Below, in pieces: positions 44,068 to 57,522 of a stretch of DNA of 64,000 bases. Each line of letters begins with the position of its first letter. The stretch's first letter is position 1. Under the pieces are notes generated by a model. It was not told where the DNA came from and ran no database searches. It saw only the letters and a list, made by a program, of their open reading frames with translations. Source of the stretch: Acinetobacter sp. XS-4. Its GTDB lineage: Bacteria; Pseudomonadota; Gammaproteobacteria; Pseudomonadales; Moraxellaceae. The translations under genes and the position numbers were made by a program. The stretch is taken from positions 2,976,001-3,040,000 of the forward strand of contig NZ_CP094657.1 of assembly GCF_023920705.1 (NCBI RefSeq), in the 5' to 3' direction.

Positions 44068-44979
44068 TTAGTTCTGTTTCCCAGCTGTACCCAGAAAATG
44101 CTTAAAACCTATTGGCCAAACTCGTACTCCCATGGAGTCCTTACTCGTATTCACAATGTCACGTTTAAGCAAGCTATCGAGATCATCCTGATCATCGAAT
44201 TCAGAGAAAATTTTGCTGACTAACTCATGGCTTTGGTTATTCTCATCCTGTATATCAATCATTATTCCTGTATATTCAGTCGAGAATCGCCAGAGTTCTT
44301 GTAATCTTTGTAAATAAGAAGACGTATCCATATAAATACGTGCATTCACTGTCAATGATAAAACCATTACATATTGATTCTTTTCTGGGATACGAACTAT
44401 CCTTCTATACCAGTATAAGTAACTGACTGGAAAATATTCCATCTGTTTCAGGTATTTATTAAAGGTCTGGATATGCCTGTTCATTTGTAGGATAGAGACT
44501 GTATCAGCCAGCTCTGGTTGATATGCACAAATTACATTCATTTTTTCCAAATCAAAACAGTACTTAGTCACTTTGTCATATTCATCCTGATAACGCTCTA
44601 TTTGCTTTACATATTTTTCATTGTTTTCTTTTATTACCTCCAAAATTTCTGCACTTTGGAAGATATGTTCTAATTTGACCAAGGTCATTGCAACGAGTTT
44701 TTTAGCTTGCTCTGGATTCCGAATATCTCGTATTCCCAATTCAATCTGGCTAGCACGATAACACTGCATCATGGTTTCTAACCAAAAGCCATAACGATAG
44801 TCATTCGTTGCAAAGAGTAAATGCCAAATGCTGATATAGCTTAGCAATCGTTCACACCAATCATAGGCATTATACTCATCACCTTGTTTATAACGGATGC
44901 TCAAGAATAATTTGTGGATATCCTGCTCTAAGCGTGGGGCAATTTGGTGTTCGAGAGTGGTTAAAGTCATTGGTTGCAT
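44068..44979 (-). CDS. Conserved island protein, unknown
   Basis: 303 aa from MQPMTLTTLEHQ, with AGGAAG well placed; the open frame begins 13 codons earlier. The protein is rich in Tyr, Trp and charged residues, with WCERLLSYISIWHLLFA and FPVSYLYWYRRIVRIPEKNQYVMVLSLTVNARIYMD. The last part resembles the strand-rich region that precedes the H-x-H motif in Gp2-like replication proteins, but no H-x-H is seen. No membrane span. It is the distal gene of the AlpA/Gp2 replication-type module and may work with it. Confidence 0.45.
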   Translation of the reverse strand: MQPMTLTTLEHQIAPRLEQDIHKLFLSIRYKQGDEYNAYDWCERLLSYISIWHLLFATNDYRYGFWLETMMQCYRASQIELGIRDIRNPEQAKKLVAMTLVKLEHIFQSAEILEVIKENNEKYVKQIERYQDEYDKVTKYCFDLEKMNVICAYQPELADTVSILQMNRHIQTFNKYLKQMEYFPVSYLYWYRRIVRIPEKNQYVMVLSLTVNARIYMDTSSYLQRLQELWRFSTEYTGIMIDIQDENNQSHELVSKIFSEFDDQDDLDSLLKRDIVNTSKDSMGVRVWPIGFKHFLGTAGKQN

Positions 44980-45072
44980 GGTGATCTTCCTATTTAGTTC
45001 ATAGGAAGTACTGATCAATATTTTTTTATTGTGCTTATCTTTAAATCGTTGAAAGAGATGTCTCCTGGCCCT

Positions 45073-45303
45073 TTAACGCTGGGCCAGTTTAGACTCAATC
45101 CATTCATTTATTTCAAAAGCTGACCAACCAACACGGTTTGTGGTTAGTCGAACCTGTTTAGGAAAAGTAGAATCATGGTATTCTGATTTAGGATCAAGCA
45201 AACTGTAGATCGTGGCACGACTTAGGCCAGTAAACTCTATCACTTGTTTAATATTGATGATTTTATTCATCACAAAGGTAGTTTGAGTAAGAGACGCATT
45301 CAT
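45073..45303 (-). CDS. AlpA-family HTH regulator
   Basis: 76 aa from MNASLTQTTFV, preceded by AAAAGGAAACTCC; the longer frame to 45405 has no good start. The body IINIKQVIEFTGLSRATIYSLL, FPKQVRLTTNRVGWSAFEINEWI is the AlpA/excisionase-type winged HTH found in P4-like elements, where it activates integrase or acts as excision factor. It lies 55 bp downstream of the end of the Gp2-like gene on the same strand. It probably controls excision of this island through the terminal repeats. Confidence 0.85.
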   Translation of the reverse strand: MNASLTQTTFVMNKIINIKQVIEFTGLSRATIYSLLDPKSEYHDSTFPKQVRLTTNRVGWSAFEINEWIESKLAQR

Positions 45304-45458
45304 GGAGTTTCCTTTTAAATGATGCGTGCGTTTATGCACATACCATGGGCCAACCCAATAAAAAATAAATAGGGAACCCAGAAACAAACTCAAAAAATTA
45401 AACAAGCAAATAAAGAAGAGAGCTCAATGGCTCTCTTCTCTACGAATACTTCAGCACT

Positions 45459-46430
45459 TTAAAATGGTAATTTGATATCGTCATCTGCCTTTCTGGATTG
45501 ACGGAGCATATATAAACTCGGTGTGAACTGGCCATGGCTGAACGTTTTCATCCCAAATACTTTTACTCGTAAACGTTGTTCATACTTAGTCGGATCAGCA
45601 AGATACAAACCGAGTCGAATCGCATTACTCACTTTCATTGCATCGCTTCGCTTCACCATTCCCAATCCATCTAAACCCCTTTCCTGATAAGCTTTTCTCT
45701 GTTTAGCACTCTGTTTATTGTATCCTTTCCCCAAACCATCCGTGATTTTCTCCCATAATTCACCGACTGATTCAGCATGCCACCAATCCCCTTCTCTTTT
45801 TGAGCCGTTATAAATCAGGAGTAAATGGATATGGTAGGCACCCGTTTCTCCCCCCTGTTCTAAAGCCCATGCATAGCCAACCAAGTCTTTAAAACAAGTA
45901 TCTTTATCTGAAATCCGTTTCCGTAACGTCTTTAAGTGGCGTTCAACATCTACAATAGAAAGCTCATCTAGACACTCTGTATAGTATTTAAGTTCTTCTC
46001 GAACCCATAAAGTTTGACGATGTTTTTGGATGATTTTTCTAAGGTATTCTTCTAATTTGAACCGATTGTTATATTCTTGTCTGTAGAAACGATTCTGATC
46101 TCGATGCCATGCTGCTTGTGATACATACAAAGCTCTACAAATTTGAATATATTCATCCGTATATGGAATTTCAGTGTGTGACCAACCATATTGCTGGTTC
46201 AAACGATCTACGACCGCAATGACTCGAATAAATTGATTTACTGGAAACATCAGTTGGAGATTGCGTGTAAAGATCTGTTTAAATGCAGGGACCAAATCAC
46301 ATCCTTGCCGTGCATATGCCCGAAGTTTTTGTATGGTACTTGGTTTCGTTTGATCACCGTTCTCTAATACCTGACTCACCTCTATGATCAGGCGTTCTAT
46401 AGCCATGAGTATTTTTGTTTCATTCAACAT
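45459..46430 (-). CDS. Gp2-like (YagK/YfjJ) replication-type protein
   Basis: 323 aa. A core of the inovirus Gp2 family: WALEQGGETGAYHIHLLLIY, where the H-x-H pair resembles the HUH motif of rolling-circle initiators, followed by WHAESVGELWEKITDG and RLGLYLADPTKYEQRLRVK. The N-terminal 150 residues are helical. This family is common next to AlpA in Acinetobacter and other gamma-proteobacterial islands and probably helps replicate or mobilise the excised circle. A perfect inverted repeat lies 77 bp upstream (46507-46536). The catalytic tyrosine cannot be fixed by eye. Confidence 0.72.
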   Translation of the reverse strand: MLNETKILMAIERLIIEVSQVLENGDQTKPSTIQKLRAYARQGCDLVPAFKQIFTRNLQLMFPVNQFIRVIAVVDRLNQQYGWSHTEIPYTDEYIQICRALYVSQAAWHRDQNRFYRQEYNNRFKLEEYLRKIIQKHRQTLWVREELKYYTECLDELSIVDVERHLKTLRKRISDKDTCFKDLVGYAWALEQGGETGAYHIHLLLIYNGSKREGDWWHAESVGELWEKITDGLGKGYNKQSAKQRKAYQERGLDGLGMVKRSDAMKVSNAIRLGLYLADPTKYEQRLRVKVFGMKTFSHGQFTPSLYMLRQSRKADDDIKLPF

Positions 46431-46506
46431 GCTTGTCTACCTATTCAGTTAAGCTTCATAGGTAAGTCAGTTCAATTAATTTTTATATTTGACTGTAATG
46501 AACATA

Positions 46507-46536
46507 CTATCAAGTAGCCTTCGCACTACTTGATAG
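46507..46536. repeat. Perfect inverted repeat, possible replication origin
   Basis: CTATCAAGTAG (46507-46517) and CTACTTGATAG (46526-46536) with an 8-nt loop CCTTCGCA. It lies in the 360-bp gap between the Gp2-like gene and the end of the 776-aa gene. No T tract follows on either strand, so a terminator is less likely than a protein or origin site. The rest of the gap shows no gene. Confidence 0.5.
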
Positions 46537-46788
46537 AAAACCTAACTGATTCTGTCTAGGTAATGAACCTATTATATGAATCATGAGCTTGGTTGATCTA
46601 GATATGGAAATGTCTGTAGCAATAGAGAGTGAAGAGATATAAATTATCGTATTAGTAGATATATATTAATAATATCTTTTACCCACTAAACTGGCTAAAA
46701 AATCTCATCGTATTTACGAGAAGCCTATCAATCAAAAACCTAGCTATACCGTGAATTTTTATAGGTAAGCCTCAAGCGGAAGTTAAGC

Positions 46789-49119
46789 CTATTTTTCTGT
46801 CTTTTTTCTAGTTCTTTTTTTGTAGCCATTTCGCCCACGAATCAAGATTTGTTTCTGAAGTACCGCTGTATGCATCCAGTATAAATCACGATGAATTAAG
46901 GCAAATAAGAGACTAGATGTATAACGTCGTGAACGATCCTTTTTAATAAACTTTGACTGAAAAGACTCGACGTACTTCATGGGGCCGTCAATTTGTTTCA
47001 CCTTGATTTCATCAATATTCAAAGCATTGGTCTCTTTACCTAAACGTAACTCCGCCTGATGCTTGAGCTTTTCAAACCAGCTTTCAGGTCCTGTTGACTC
47101 TATATAGCGTTCATCCAGATAAAATGTGAGGGTCGCAATATATTTAATCTTTTGCTCATCTACCTGCTGAAAACTCCAATATCCAATGTATCCCATGAGC
47201 TCCTGATGAGTTTTATTAAAATGATCAATGATGTTTCTCAAAAGGGTATCGATTGGTTTTAAAGCTTGAGGCTTTAGAACGGTAATCGTAAATTCTACAT
47301 CTCGGTAAATATTCTGTTTGTTTTCTAGTTTTTTGATGTAGCTCTCAACCGCGAGAAATGATCTTTTTTTGACTCGCTCCTGCACCTTTAACCAATCTTG
47401 CAATGACTCTGTATGATGCTGTTGGCTCGTCAGCAAGGCCTCTAATTTGGCAAAAGCAGCAGCGGGCATCAACCGCTCATCTACCAATCTCTTTATTTGC
47501 ACTTTAAACATTTTAAGCTGTAGCGCCATGAGTTCCCGAATCTTCTGATGCAATGCGGTTTTATATAAGCTATAACCATAGACAGGATAATATTGTCGTT
47601 TTGGGAGCATTAAAAAAGCAGCGATAAAGCATAGAACCCGTGGACCCATAAAATCGGCATACTGAAGTAAAATTTCAATATTCTTTTGCTCTTGCACATC
47701 ATCCAGAATTAAGCCGCCCCAATCATTTTGTTTGATCTTTTTCTCTTCATTTGTAACTGGATCTCTTTTCCAGACAGGGGCCAAAACCACCGCAACCTCC
47801 ATCCGGATCATTGCAGGTGTGAATCCCAGAAAATTCTGACTGTATGGCTGATCAATAGAGGGGATGTGTTCATAACACAACCCAATATCCTGGATATCCT
47901 TTTGTAAAGGCTTAAAAACATTTTTTAATTTTAATGCTTGTAGGAGAGACTGGTTTTCCTGATGATGTTCCAACTTTTTTGTTTTTCTTGGCGTAATGGC
48001 CTTTTTAGGGATTTCTCTCGGCTTGTCGGCACAGTCATACGGCTTCTCTTCTGCCCAAACAGTATCCCTAAAAAGCATTTGTAAGAGATGTGGCGCGTTA
48101 ACAATATAAGCAAGTGTTGTTCTTACAAACTGTGCATAACTTGGCCCGCTTCTAGAAATAACTCCTGCTTGTAAAGTCGCAGTACGGTAAAGCTTGATAT
48201 TGAGACACTCTGCCAAACAAGGTAAAGCTTGAAGGTCTAAAGGATGACCTCCCGTGTATATCGCTTGCCAAATAGTAGCAACATTTTTATATAAATCTCG
48301 AATCGCTAAGCTTTTTAAATTTTCAAAAACCACAACACAAAAGTAAAAAAATTGCCCATCAACACCATATTCAAGTTTATAAAACAGGCCGAGGTAGTGA
48401 TTCTGCTTCCTCATCTCGCTACGGAGTTTTTGCAAAGCCTCATTTAAAAATACAATTTGAGCTTCGCCATCAATTTCAGGTGCAAATAAATTAACACAAA
48501 GTACTTTTACACTGTTTTTTGAAGTGAGCATTTGGTCAAACGTAGATCGCAACTTCGTGATCCGTTGATCACGTGACACCCAAAAATCTGATGTAAACTT
48601 CTCAAGAACAGAAGTAGTATTCTGTAAAATAATATTATTTCTTTTTTTAATGAAATCAGTAAGACTTTCTTTGTGAGGCTCCACTGCAAATATGTTGTGC
48701 CATACCCAATAGAGTTGAAAAAGCGCTTTCGTATAATCGGAGTCGAGCATGACCTTAGCTATGCCATGAAATTGACCAAATAGCCGAACGTTTGTCGCCT
48801 GTATCTGAGACTCTGTCCGCTCCATATCCAAAGCGGGCATTTCTTCTAGCTCAAAACGCTCTATTCCTTGTTTATATATTTCATGTAGCAGGTCAAGTAG
48901 ATCTTTCTCTTCATTACGTTCTAATTTCCCGTTATACACAAAACTTAAAATGAGTTTTTCAAGCTGTGAAACAATTTTTAGATAAGCCATTCCAGAATAA
49001 TATTCATCGCGCAGACCTATCGGTTTCATGTCAATGGGCTCAATCTGCATCAGATAAAAATTCAAAAGAATTTCTAGCTCTTTGAAACGCTGTGTGTACT
49101 CAATATTCGATAGTTTCAT
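46789..49119 (-). CDS. Large conserved island protein, unknown
   Basis: 776 aa, largely helical, with no membrane span or signal peptide. Recognisable features are few: an N-terminal helical region, a middle FYKLEYGVDGQFFYFCVVVFE segment (about 240-270) with the strand pattern of Gp2/replication-type proteins, a lysine-rich hinge near residue 375-390 (KKAITPRKTKKLEHH), and a basic C-terminus (RGRNGYKKRTRKKTEK) that suggests nucleic-acid binding. It lies in the same direction as the Gp2-like and AlpA-like genes and divergent from the HTH gene at 49313. Probably a backbone gene for replication or partition of the element, by position only. Confidence 0.5.
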   Translation of the reverse strand: MKLSNIEYTQRFKELEILLNFYLMQIEPIDMKPIGLRDEYYSGMAYLKIVSQLEKLILSFVYNGKLERNEEKDLLDLLHEIYKQGIERFELEEMPALDMERTESQIQATNVRLFGQFHGIAKVMLDSDYTKALFQLYWVWHNIFAVEPHKESLTDFIKKRNNIILQNTTSVLEKFTSDFWVSRDQRITKLRSTFDQMLTSKNSVKVLCVNLFAPEIDGEAQIVFLNEALQKLRSEMRKQNHYLGLFYKLEYGVDGQFFYFCVVVFENLKSLAIRDLYKNVATIWQAIYTGGHPLDLQALPCLAECLNIKLYRTATLQAGVISRSGPSYAQFVRTTLAYIVNAPHLLQMLFRDTVWAEEKPYDCADKPREIPKKAITPRKTKKLEHHQENQSLLQALKLKNVFKPLQKDIQDIGLCYEHIPSIDQPYSQNFLGFTPAMIRMEVAVVLAPVWKRDPVTNEEKKIKQNDWGGLILDDVQEQKNIEILLQYADFMGPRVLCFIAAFLMLPKRQYYPVYGYSLYKTALHQKIRELMALQLKMFKVQIKRLVDERLMPAAAFAKLEALLTSQQHHTESLQDWLKVQERVKKRSFLAVESYIKKLENKQNIYRDVEFTITVLKPQALKPIDTLLRNIIDHFNKTHQELMGYIGYWSFQQVDEQKIKYIATLTFYLDERYIESTGPESWFEKLKHQAELRLGKETNALNIDEIKVKQIDGPMKYVESFQSKFIKKDRSRRYTSSLLFALIHRDLYWMHTAVLQKQILIRGRNGYKKRTRKKTEK

Positions 49120-49312
49120 TTAACAAAATCCACCCAGAAGTCCTGTTACATGGACCATCTATTTTACAAATTAAAAATAGCACTTTTTTTCATGCTATAT
49201 AATTTTAAAATTCACCTCACAAAACACATTTTCTATGGTTTTTACCTAAAAGTTGAATCGCTTTATCAGTATAATCACTCAAAATAGACACTTATTTTAA
49301 ACAGATTTAAAC

Positions 49313-50128
49313 ATGGAAAAATTAACGGTACTTCAACTAAGCAAACGAACAGGACTCTCCAGAACACAGATTTATCATCTGCAAACAAAAAATAAAATCA
49401 AAATAATCAATGGAAAAATAGATTTAGAAGAAGCTATGCCAGCTATTATCGAGTTACTCGATAAAAAATCAAATAAAGATAGTGATATTAATTTTAAACA
49501 GATTTTAAGCTTACTCATTTCACAAAATATCTTGCTACAAACGCAACTAAACTTAGCTCATGAACGTGAAAAAGCATACCTTACTGAGCTTACAAGCTAT
49601 CGTCAGAGTCTGGCCCAAAAAATCGCCACTCAGTCATCAACGGATGAATGCAATACACAGGCTGGGCTAGAACTAGAGAATGATGGAGTTGTTACAGACG
49701 AGAACTCTCGAAGCCAAATAGAATCTGAAAGTGAAAATCAGGCTCCTTTAGAGTCATGCCAAAACATCAATAAAGAAACGAAATCGGTAAGTGAGGCTGC
49801 TCCCTACCCCCTTCCCATAAAATCCATTGACAATGAAATGACCTTACCCGAATCAGAAAGTGGAGATACAAAACCCCAAAAAGAAAGTAATGAGCAAAAT
49901 GATGATGCTCTCGTTGATACACCATTATCAAACGAAGATGACACAGAACCATCGCTAGATCTAAATAGCCCTCAAATCACTAAAGCTCAATTAGCAAAAA
50001 ATAGTATCCAAGCAAAACCCTTTCGTTATATCCCCCCATCGAATAGGAAAAAATCAGCATCACCAACCACACAATCAATGACAGATCAAGATGACATCAA
50101 CAAAGAGGATTTTCACAACTCTGAGTAA
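49313..50128 (+). CDS. HTH protein at island right end
   Basis: 271 aa. The first about 45 residues form an HTH of MerR/AlpA flavour (LTVLQLSKRTGLSRTQIYHL). A short helical part (about 60-100) follows, then a long low-complexity acidic region (about 105-240; many Glu, Ser, Asn, Asp, Pro) and a basic tail KPFRYIPPSNRKKSASP. It is the last gene before attR, divergent from the 776-aa gene; its 3' end is what is repeated, decayed, at 3740-4090. This supports that it is a fixed end gene of the element. It probably regulates the divergent operon or the ends. Confidence 0.6.
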   Translation: MEKLTVLQLSKRTGLSRTQIYHLQTKNKIKIINGKIDLEEAMPAIIELLDKKSNKDSDINFKQILSLLISQNILLQTQLNLAHEREKAYLTELTSYRQSLAQKIATQSSTDECNTQAGLELENDGVVTDENSRSQIESESENQAPLESCQNINKETKSVSEAAPYPLPIKSIDNEMTLPESESGDTKPQKESNEQNDDALVDTPLSNEDDTEPSLDLNSPQITKAQLAKNSIQAKPFRYIPPSNRKKSASPTTQSMTDQDDINKEDFHNSE

Positions 50129-50263
50129 TTAAAACAGAGACAAAAGTAGGTATGAATAAATTTACATATAAGTTTGTTTTGTAAGAAACAACTTAAACTC
50201 AATTTATCTATTATCCAAAGCCATCTAAAATATTCTTATTGTTTCTATTTCAATCCAAATTTT

Positions 50264-50286
50264 TATGTGGGTTTTTATGTGGGACA
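50264..50286 (+). repeat. 23-bp terminal repeat, right copy
   Basis: Exact copy of 4295-4317, with two TATGTGGG units 12 bp apart, 54 bp inside the attR core. Probable integrase arm site. Confidence 0.6.
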
Positions 50287-50301
50287 GAGATATAGGCAAA
50301 A

Positions 50302-50332
50302 AAATAAGCCCTTGCAGAACAAGGGCTTATTT
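50302..50332 (-). terminator. tRNA-Ser terminator
   Basis: Stem AAATAAGCCCTTG / CAAGGGCTTATTT with a 5-nt loop, followed by a T run on the minus strand, 8 bp beyond the tRNA 3' end. The copy at 4129-4157 occupies the same place at the left end. Confidence 0.8.
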
Positions 50333-50339
50333 AGAATTT

Positions 50340-50429
50340 TGGCGGAAGCGGTGAGATTCGAACTCACGGAGGACTCACACCCTCGTCGGTTTTCAAGACC
50401 GGTGCATTAAACCGCTCTGCCACGCTTCC
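50340..50429 (-). tRNA. tRNA-Ser (anticodon TGA)
   Basis: A 90-nt serine tRNA with encoded CCA. The minus strand starts GGAAGCGTGGCAGAGCGG, has the anticodon loop CTTGAAA (anticodon TGA), a long variable arm and the TTCGAATCTC T-arm, and ends CCGCTTCCGCCA. Its last 14 bases (50340-50353) are the attR core of the island; the gene remains intact because the island brings the same bases. Confidence 0.95.
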
Positions 50430-50515
50430 ATGTGCGTAAGAATACAAAGCTTATTCATTTTATTCAAGAAAAATATCATCGCTTTGTGTTCAAGTGCGTA
50501 TTGTTTCATCAAATA

Positions 50516-52735
<2,220 letters not shown>

Positions 52736-52930
52736 TCACGCCAAGAATAATGACACTTCATATTTATCCTATTTTCTTTTTAAGTCATTAAAAGTCTTTT
52801 CTTATTTGGAATAACAATACTTCATTCCCCCTTCTCATTCTATAAATACGCTTAGATTTTTTATGAAATTAAAACCCCAAATCAGAACAAGTGAATTAAT
52901 GCTTTTTTTGCCAAAAAAGCACCATGAATA

Positions 52931-52990
52931 GTGATACAATAGCCGCCATTCAGAATTCTCGAGACCACCTGTACGGGGTCTTTTTTATAA
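52931..52990 (+). promoter_or_regulatory. argG promoter and terminator-like leader hairpin
   Basis: GTGATACAAT at 52931-52940 is an extended -10 (TGnTACAAT). About 20 bp downstream, AGACC-A-CC / GG-GGTCT (52962-52981) forms a 7-bp stem with a bulge and a TGTAC loop, followed directly by TTTTTT (52981-52986). This has the form of an intrinsic terminator within the leader, before the AGGA site and ATG of argG. Confidence 0.5.
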
Positions 52991-54349
<1,359 letters not shown>

Positions 54350-54365
54350 TTTTCTTATAACGTCA

Positions 54366-54395
54366 AAAAAGGCCACCTATTAAGGTGGCCTTTTT
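54366..54395 (+). terminator. argG terminator
   Basis: AAAAAGGCCACCT / AGGTGGCCTTTTT, 13-bp perfect stem with an ATTA loop and a T tract, 16 bp after the argG stop. It can also serve the convergent GGDEF gene. Confidence 0.9.
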
Positions 54396-54410
54396 ATTTT
54401 AAAAACTCAT

Positions 54411-55673
54411 TCAAGCAATTTCGGCAACTTGTAAAGGCTGATAATAAATCTGGTTACGTCCAAGCTGCTTAGCCCGATATAAAGCTTGATCGGCAGCATG
54501 AATTAAATTTTCCTGAGTGACTTTTAAGCCCTCTGTGTAAACAGTAAAGCCCAAACTAATCGTTACATGTGTAGAAACCAACGATGCCGCATGAGGAATC
54601 GCCTGACGCTCAATCGCTTTATAAATATTGGCAGCCACAGCATATGCACCTTGAGCGGGGGTTTTGGGTAGAAGAACCACAAACTCTTCTCCACCATAAC
54701 GGGCGACAAAATCAACATGTCGAATCGAATTCTTAATTGCAGAGGCAATAGATGAGATGACCTTATCCCCCATCTGGTGTCCATAAAAATCGTTATAGTT
54801 TTTAAAAAAATCGATATCAATAAATAAAACGGCCAATGGTCGTTGCTCTTGCTTTGCCCGATAGTAAAAAAAATCGAACATCTCATCGAAAGTACGTCGA
54901 TTAGAAATTTTAGTAAGTGCATCTTGCTGACTTAAATGAAGCAATTCAGATGCTTCAATACGTAAAATCTTTTCATTAAGCTCAGCAAGCTGATTATTTA
55001 AAAAAAGGCTTCTTTCTCTCGAGATAAGCATCGTACTAATTGAAAAACCCAAAATACAGCTACCAAACAATGCTCGCCCCAAAGCAATATAGTCACAATT
55101 CGCTTGCAATAAAATCAATGAAGAAAAAACGAAAACTGCTGCTGTTAAACCCACATAAAGCATATGTAGAGGCTTTATACCGCTCAAAATAAAGCCGAGC
55201 ATATATAAAAAAGAAAGCAGCAGCATCGACTGATTTTTAAGTGCGACATTTCCTACACTAAGCAGCAACATTGCATTGAAAATAATGGTTAAAAATACAA
55301 TCCCGCACGCAGCAATATAAAAATATTCAGTAAGCTTTTTAAACTTGGCAAAAACCCAAAATAATAGCAGCGCACAAGCAATATTAATTGCGCTTAGTAA
55401 ACAGTAAATAAAGTCCCAAGTAATGTAAGATACACCGATCACTAAGTAGTCTGTAGGAAGCGCTAATAAAATAAAAACCAGATAGGTCAGAACACCACTT
55501 GCTAAAAACTTTGAGATATTTTGTTTAGTTCGTTCAAGATTTAAGCACCAGAATTTTTTTTCTAATTGATAAGGCAAAGGTGTATTGGCATAACGGTGGG
55601 TATGTAAAGTTACCAGATATTCTATTTCTTCTTTTGCTTTGAGTAATTCATGTACATTTCCCCTATTTACCAC
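54411..55673 (-). CDS. Membrane diguanylate cyclase (GGDEF)
   Basis: 420 aa, starting at a GTG (no ATG fits before the first conserved part). Residues about 55-215 hold six membrane helices, then a short coiled-coil linker (LNNQLAELNEKILRIEASELLHL). The GGDEF domain (about 245-410) has the start DALTKISNRRTFDEMF, the metal residues in DIDFFKNYNDFYGHQMGD and the active signature YGGEEFVVLLP. The inhibitory I-site RxxD (RHVD) stands five residues before GGEEF, so product feedback is expected. It should make c-di-GMP from two GTP at the inner membrane. The sensed signal is unknown. Convergent with argG. Confidence 0.92.
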   Translation of the reverse strand: MVNRGNVHELLKAKEEIEYLVTLHTHRYANTPLPYQLEKKFWCLNLERTKQNISKFLASGVLTYLVFILLALPTDYLVIGVSYITWDFIYCLLSAINIACALLLFWVFAKFKKLTEYFYIAACGIVFLTIIFNAMLLLSVGNVALKNQSMLLLSFLYMLGFILSGIKPLHMLYVGLTAAVFVFSSLILLQANCDYIALGRALFGSCILGFSISTMLISRERSLFLNNQLAELNEKILRIEASELLHLSQQDALTKISNRRTFDEMFDFFYYRAKQEQRPLAVLFIDIDFFKNYNDFYGHQMGDKVISSIASAIKNSIRHVDFVARYGGEEFVVLLPKTPAQGAYAVAANIYKAIERQAIPHAASLVSTHVTISLGFTVYTEGLKVTQENLIHAADQALYRAKQLGRNQIYYQPLQVAEIA

Positions 55674-55822
55674 TACCCGATTCCTGCCTCTTACACATTA
55701 ACAAAATATAACATTATTTTTTAAGGCCTCTTGCGCTTTATTTTGCCATTTGTCCGTAATTCTCGTTACCATTTTCACACTTTATCGATTATCATTTGTT
55801 TTATTTCGAAGTTTGAACTGCC

Positions 55823-56857
55823 TTGGACTCTATTACCCTGCTCCAGCCAGATGATTGGCATGCACATTTACGTGATGGTTTAGCATTAAAACGTACCGTA
55901 CCTGATTTGGCTAAACAGTTTGCTCGTGCGATCTGTATGCCAAACCTTGTTCCGCCAGTAAAAACTGTGGAAGAAGCATTAGCTTACCGTGAACGTATTC
56001 TTGCTCATGTTCCAGAGGGTCTCAATTTTGACCCACGTATGGTGCTTTATTTTACTGACTTCACCTCACCAGACGAAGTTCGTAAAATTAAAGAATCTGG
56101 ACATGTGAATGCAATTAAACTTTACCCAGCTGGCGCGACCACCAACTCTGATAACGGTGTAAGTGACATTCGTAAGGTTTATGCAGTTATTGAGCAATTA
56201 GAAGAGCATCAAGTTCCGTTACTACTTCATGGTGAAGTAACTCATAACCACGTCGATATTTTTGACCGTGAAAAGCGTTTCCTTGACGAAGTACTCAACC
56301 CGCTTTTAAAACAGTTTCCAAAACTTAAAGTGGTACTTGAGCACATTACAACAAGTGATGCGGCTCATTTTGTTTTAGAACATGACCGTAATGTTGCTGC
56401 AACAATCACCCCTCAGCATTTATTATTTAACCGTAATGACATGTTGGTCGGTGGTATTAAACCGCATTTTTATTGTTTACCAATTTTAAAGCGCCAAACA
56501 CACCAAACAACTTTGCTTGAAGTTGCAACGAGTGGTAATCCTAAATTTTTCTTAGGTACAGACAGTGCGCCGCACTCGCAAGATGCAAAAGAAAATGCGT
56601 GTGGCTGTGCGGGCTGTTATAGTGCACCTAATGCAATTGAGCTTTATGCCCAAGCATTTGACCAAGTGGGTAAATTAGAGCGTTTAGAAGGTTTTGCTAG
56701 CCATTTTGGTGCGGACTTCTACGGTCTACCACGTAATACTTCTACCATTACTTTGGTAAAAGAAGATAACCTTGTCCCAGAATCTTTTGATTATTTAGAT
56801 GATCAAAAAATTATCCCGCTGCATGCCGGGAAAACGCTGCAATGGAGAAAAGTGTGA
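55823..56857 (+). CDS. pyrC: Dihydroorotase
   Basis: 344 aa, colinear with class II E. coli Pyr[13 protein letters not shown] (metal histidines), [23 protein letters not shown] (with the carboxylated lysine in KLYP), [56 protein letters not shown]. It closes carbamoyl-aspartate to dihydroorotate in pyrimidine synthesis. The start is a TTG (55823) since no ATG or GTG is available before the conserved QPDDWH; the ribosome site is weak, so expression may be limited at initiation. The end overlaps rnt. Confidence 0.96.
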   Translation: MDSITLLQPDDWHAHLRDGLALKRTVPDLAKQFARAICMPNLVPPVKTVEEALAYRERILAHVPEGLNFDPRMVLYFTDFTSPDEVRKIKESGHVNAIKLYPAGATTNSDNGVSDIRKVYAVIEQLEEHQVPLLLHGEVTHNHVDIFDREKRFLDEVLNPLLKQFPKLKVVLEHITTSDAAHFVLEHDRNVAATITPQHLLFNRNDMLVGGIKPHFYCLPILKRQTHQTTLLEVATSGNPKFFLGTDSAPHSQDAKENACGCAGCYSAPNAIELYAQAFDQVGKLERLEGFASHFGADFYGLPRNTSTITLVKEDNLVPESFDYLDDQKIIPLHAGKTLQWRKV

Positions 56858-57504
56858 CACAAGAAACCTCTGTCCCGGTCATTGGCCAACGTTTTCGTGG
56901 CTTCTTACCTGTTGTTGTTGACGTTGAAACGGCAGGTTTTAATGCCCAGACAGATGCATTGCTAGAAATTGCGTGCATTCCAATTGTGTATGATGCTCAG
57001 GGACAATTTGTCCCTGGTCCAGCATTTCATGCGCACATTAACCCGTTTGAAGGGGCTAATCTCGACCGCCGTTCACTAGACTTTATTGGTATTGATCCAT
57101 TTAATCCAATGCGTATTGCAATGGCTGAAGATGAACGGACTGCATTACGCCGTATTTTTAAATCAGTCAATGAAGTTCGCAAACAGCAACATTGCACACA
57201 TGCAGTTTTGGTCGGTCATAACGCTCATTTTGATCTTGGTTTTGTTCAAGCTGCAATTGCACGTACAAGCACAAAAAACCAGAACCCATTTCATAGTTTT
57301 TCAGTCATGGATACAGTTACTTTAAGTGCTGTGATGTTTGGACAAACCGTCCTTGCTAAAGCCTGCATTCAAGCTGGAATTGAGTTCGATGGTAAAGAAG
57401 CACACTCTGCTTTATACGATACTCAGAAGACTGCTGAACTGTTTTGCTATATTTTGAACAAACTGTCTCCTTACCTACTTGACAGTTTGGTGGCGGCTTC
57501 TTAA
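56842..57504 (+). CDS. rnt: Ribonuclease T
   Basis: 220 aa DEDDh 3'-5' exonuclease. Motifs: [21 protein letters not shown] (Exo I), [17 protein letters not shown] (Exo II), and [17 protein letters not shown] (Exo III with the catalytic His and Asp). It trims the 3' ends of tRNA and other stable RNAs. Two starts are possible: the ATG at 56842, 16 bp inside pyrC, and a GTG at 56854 which overlaps the pyrC stop as GTGTGA and has GGAG 4-5 nt before it. Either way it is coupled to pyrC. A tRNA-Glu gene follows at once. Confidence 0.95.
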   Translation: MEKSVTQETSVPVIGQRFRGFLPVVVDVETAGFNAQTDALLEIACIPIVYDAQGQFVPGPAFHAHINPFEGANLDRRSLDFIGIDPFNPMRIAMAEDERTALRRIFKSVNEVRKQQHCTHAVLVGHNAHFDLGFVQAAIARTSTKNQNPFHSFSVMDTVTLSAVMFGQTVLAKACIQAGIEFDGKEAHSALYDTQKTAELFCYILNKLSPYLLDSLVAAS

Positions 57505-57522
57505 GATACCGCCATCCTCAAC

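Noticed and set aside
49767..49952. Minus-strand frame opposite the HTH gene
   Set aside because: Antisense shadow with no start signal.
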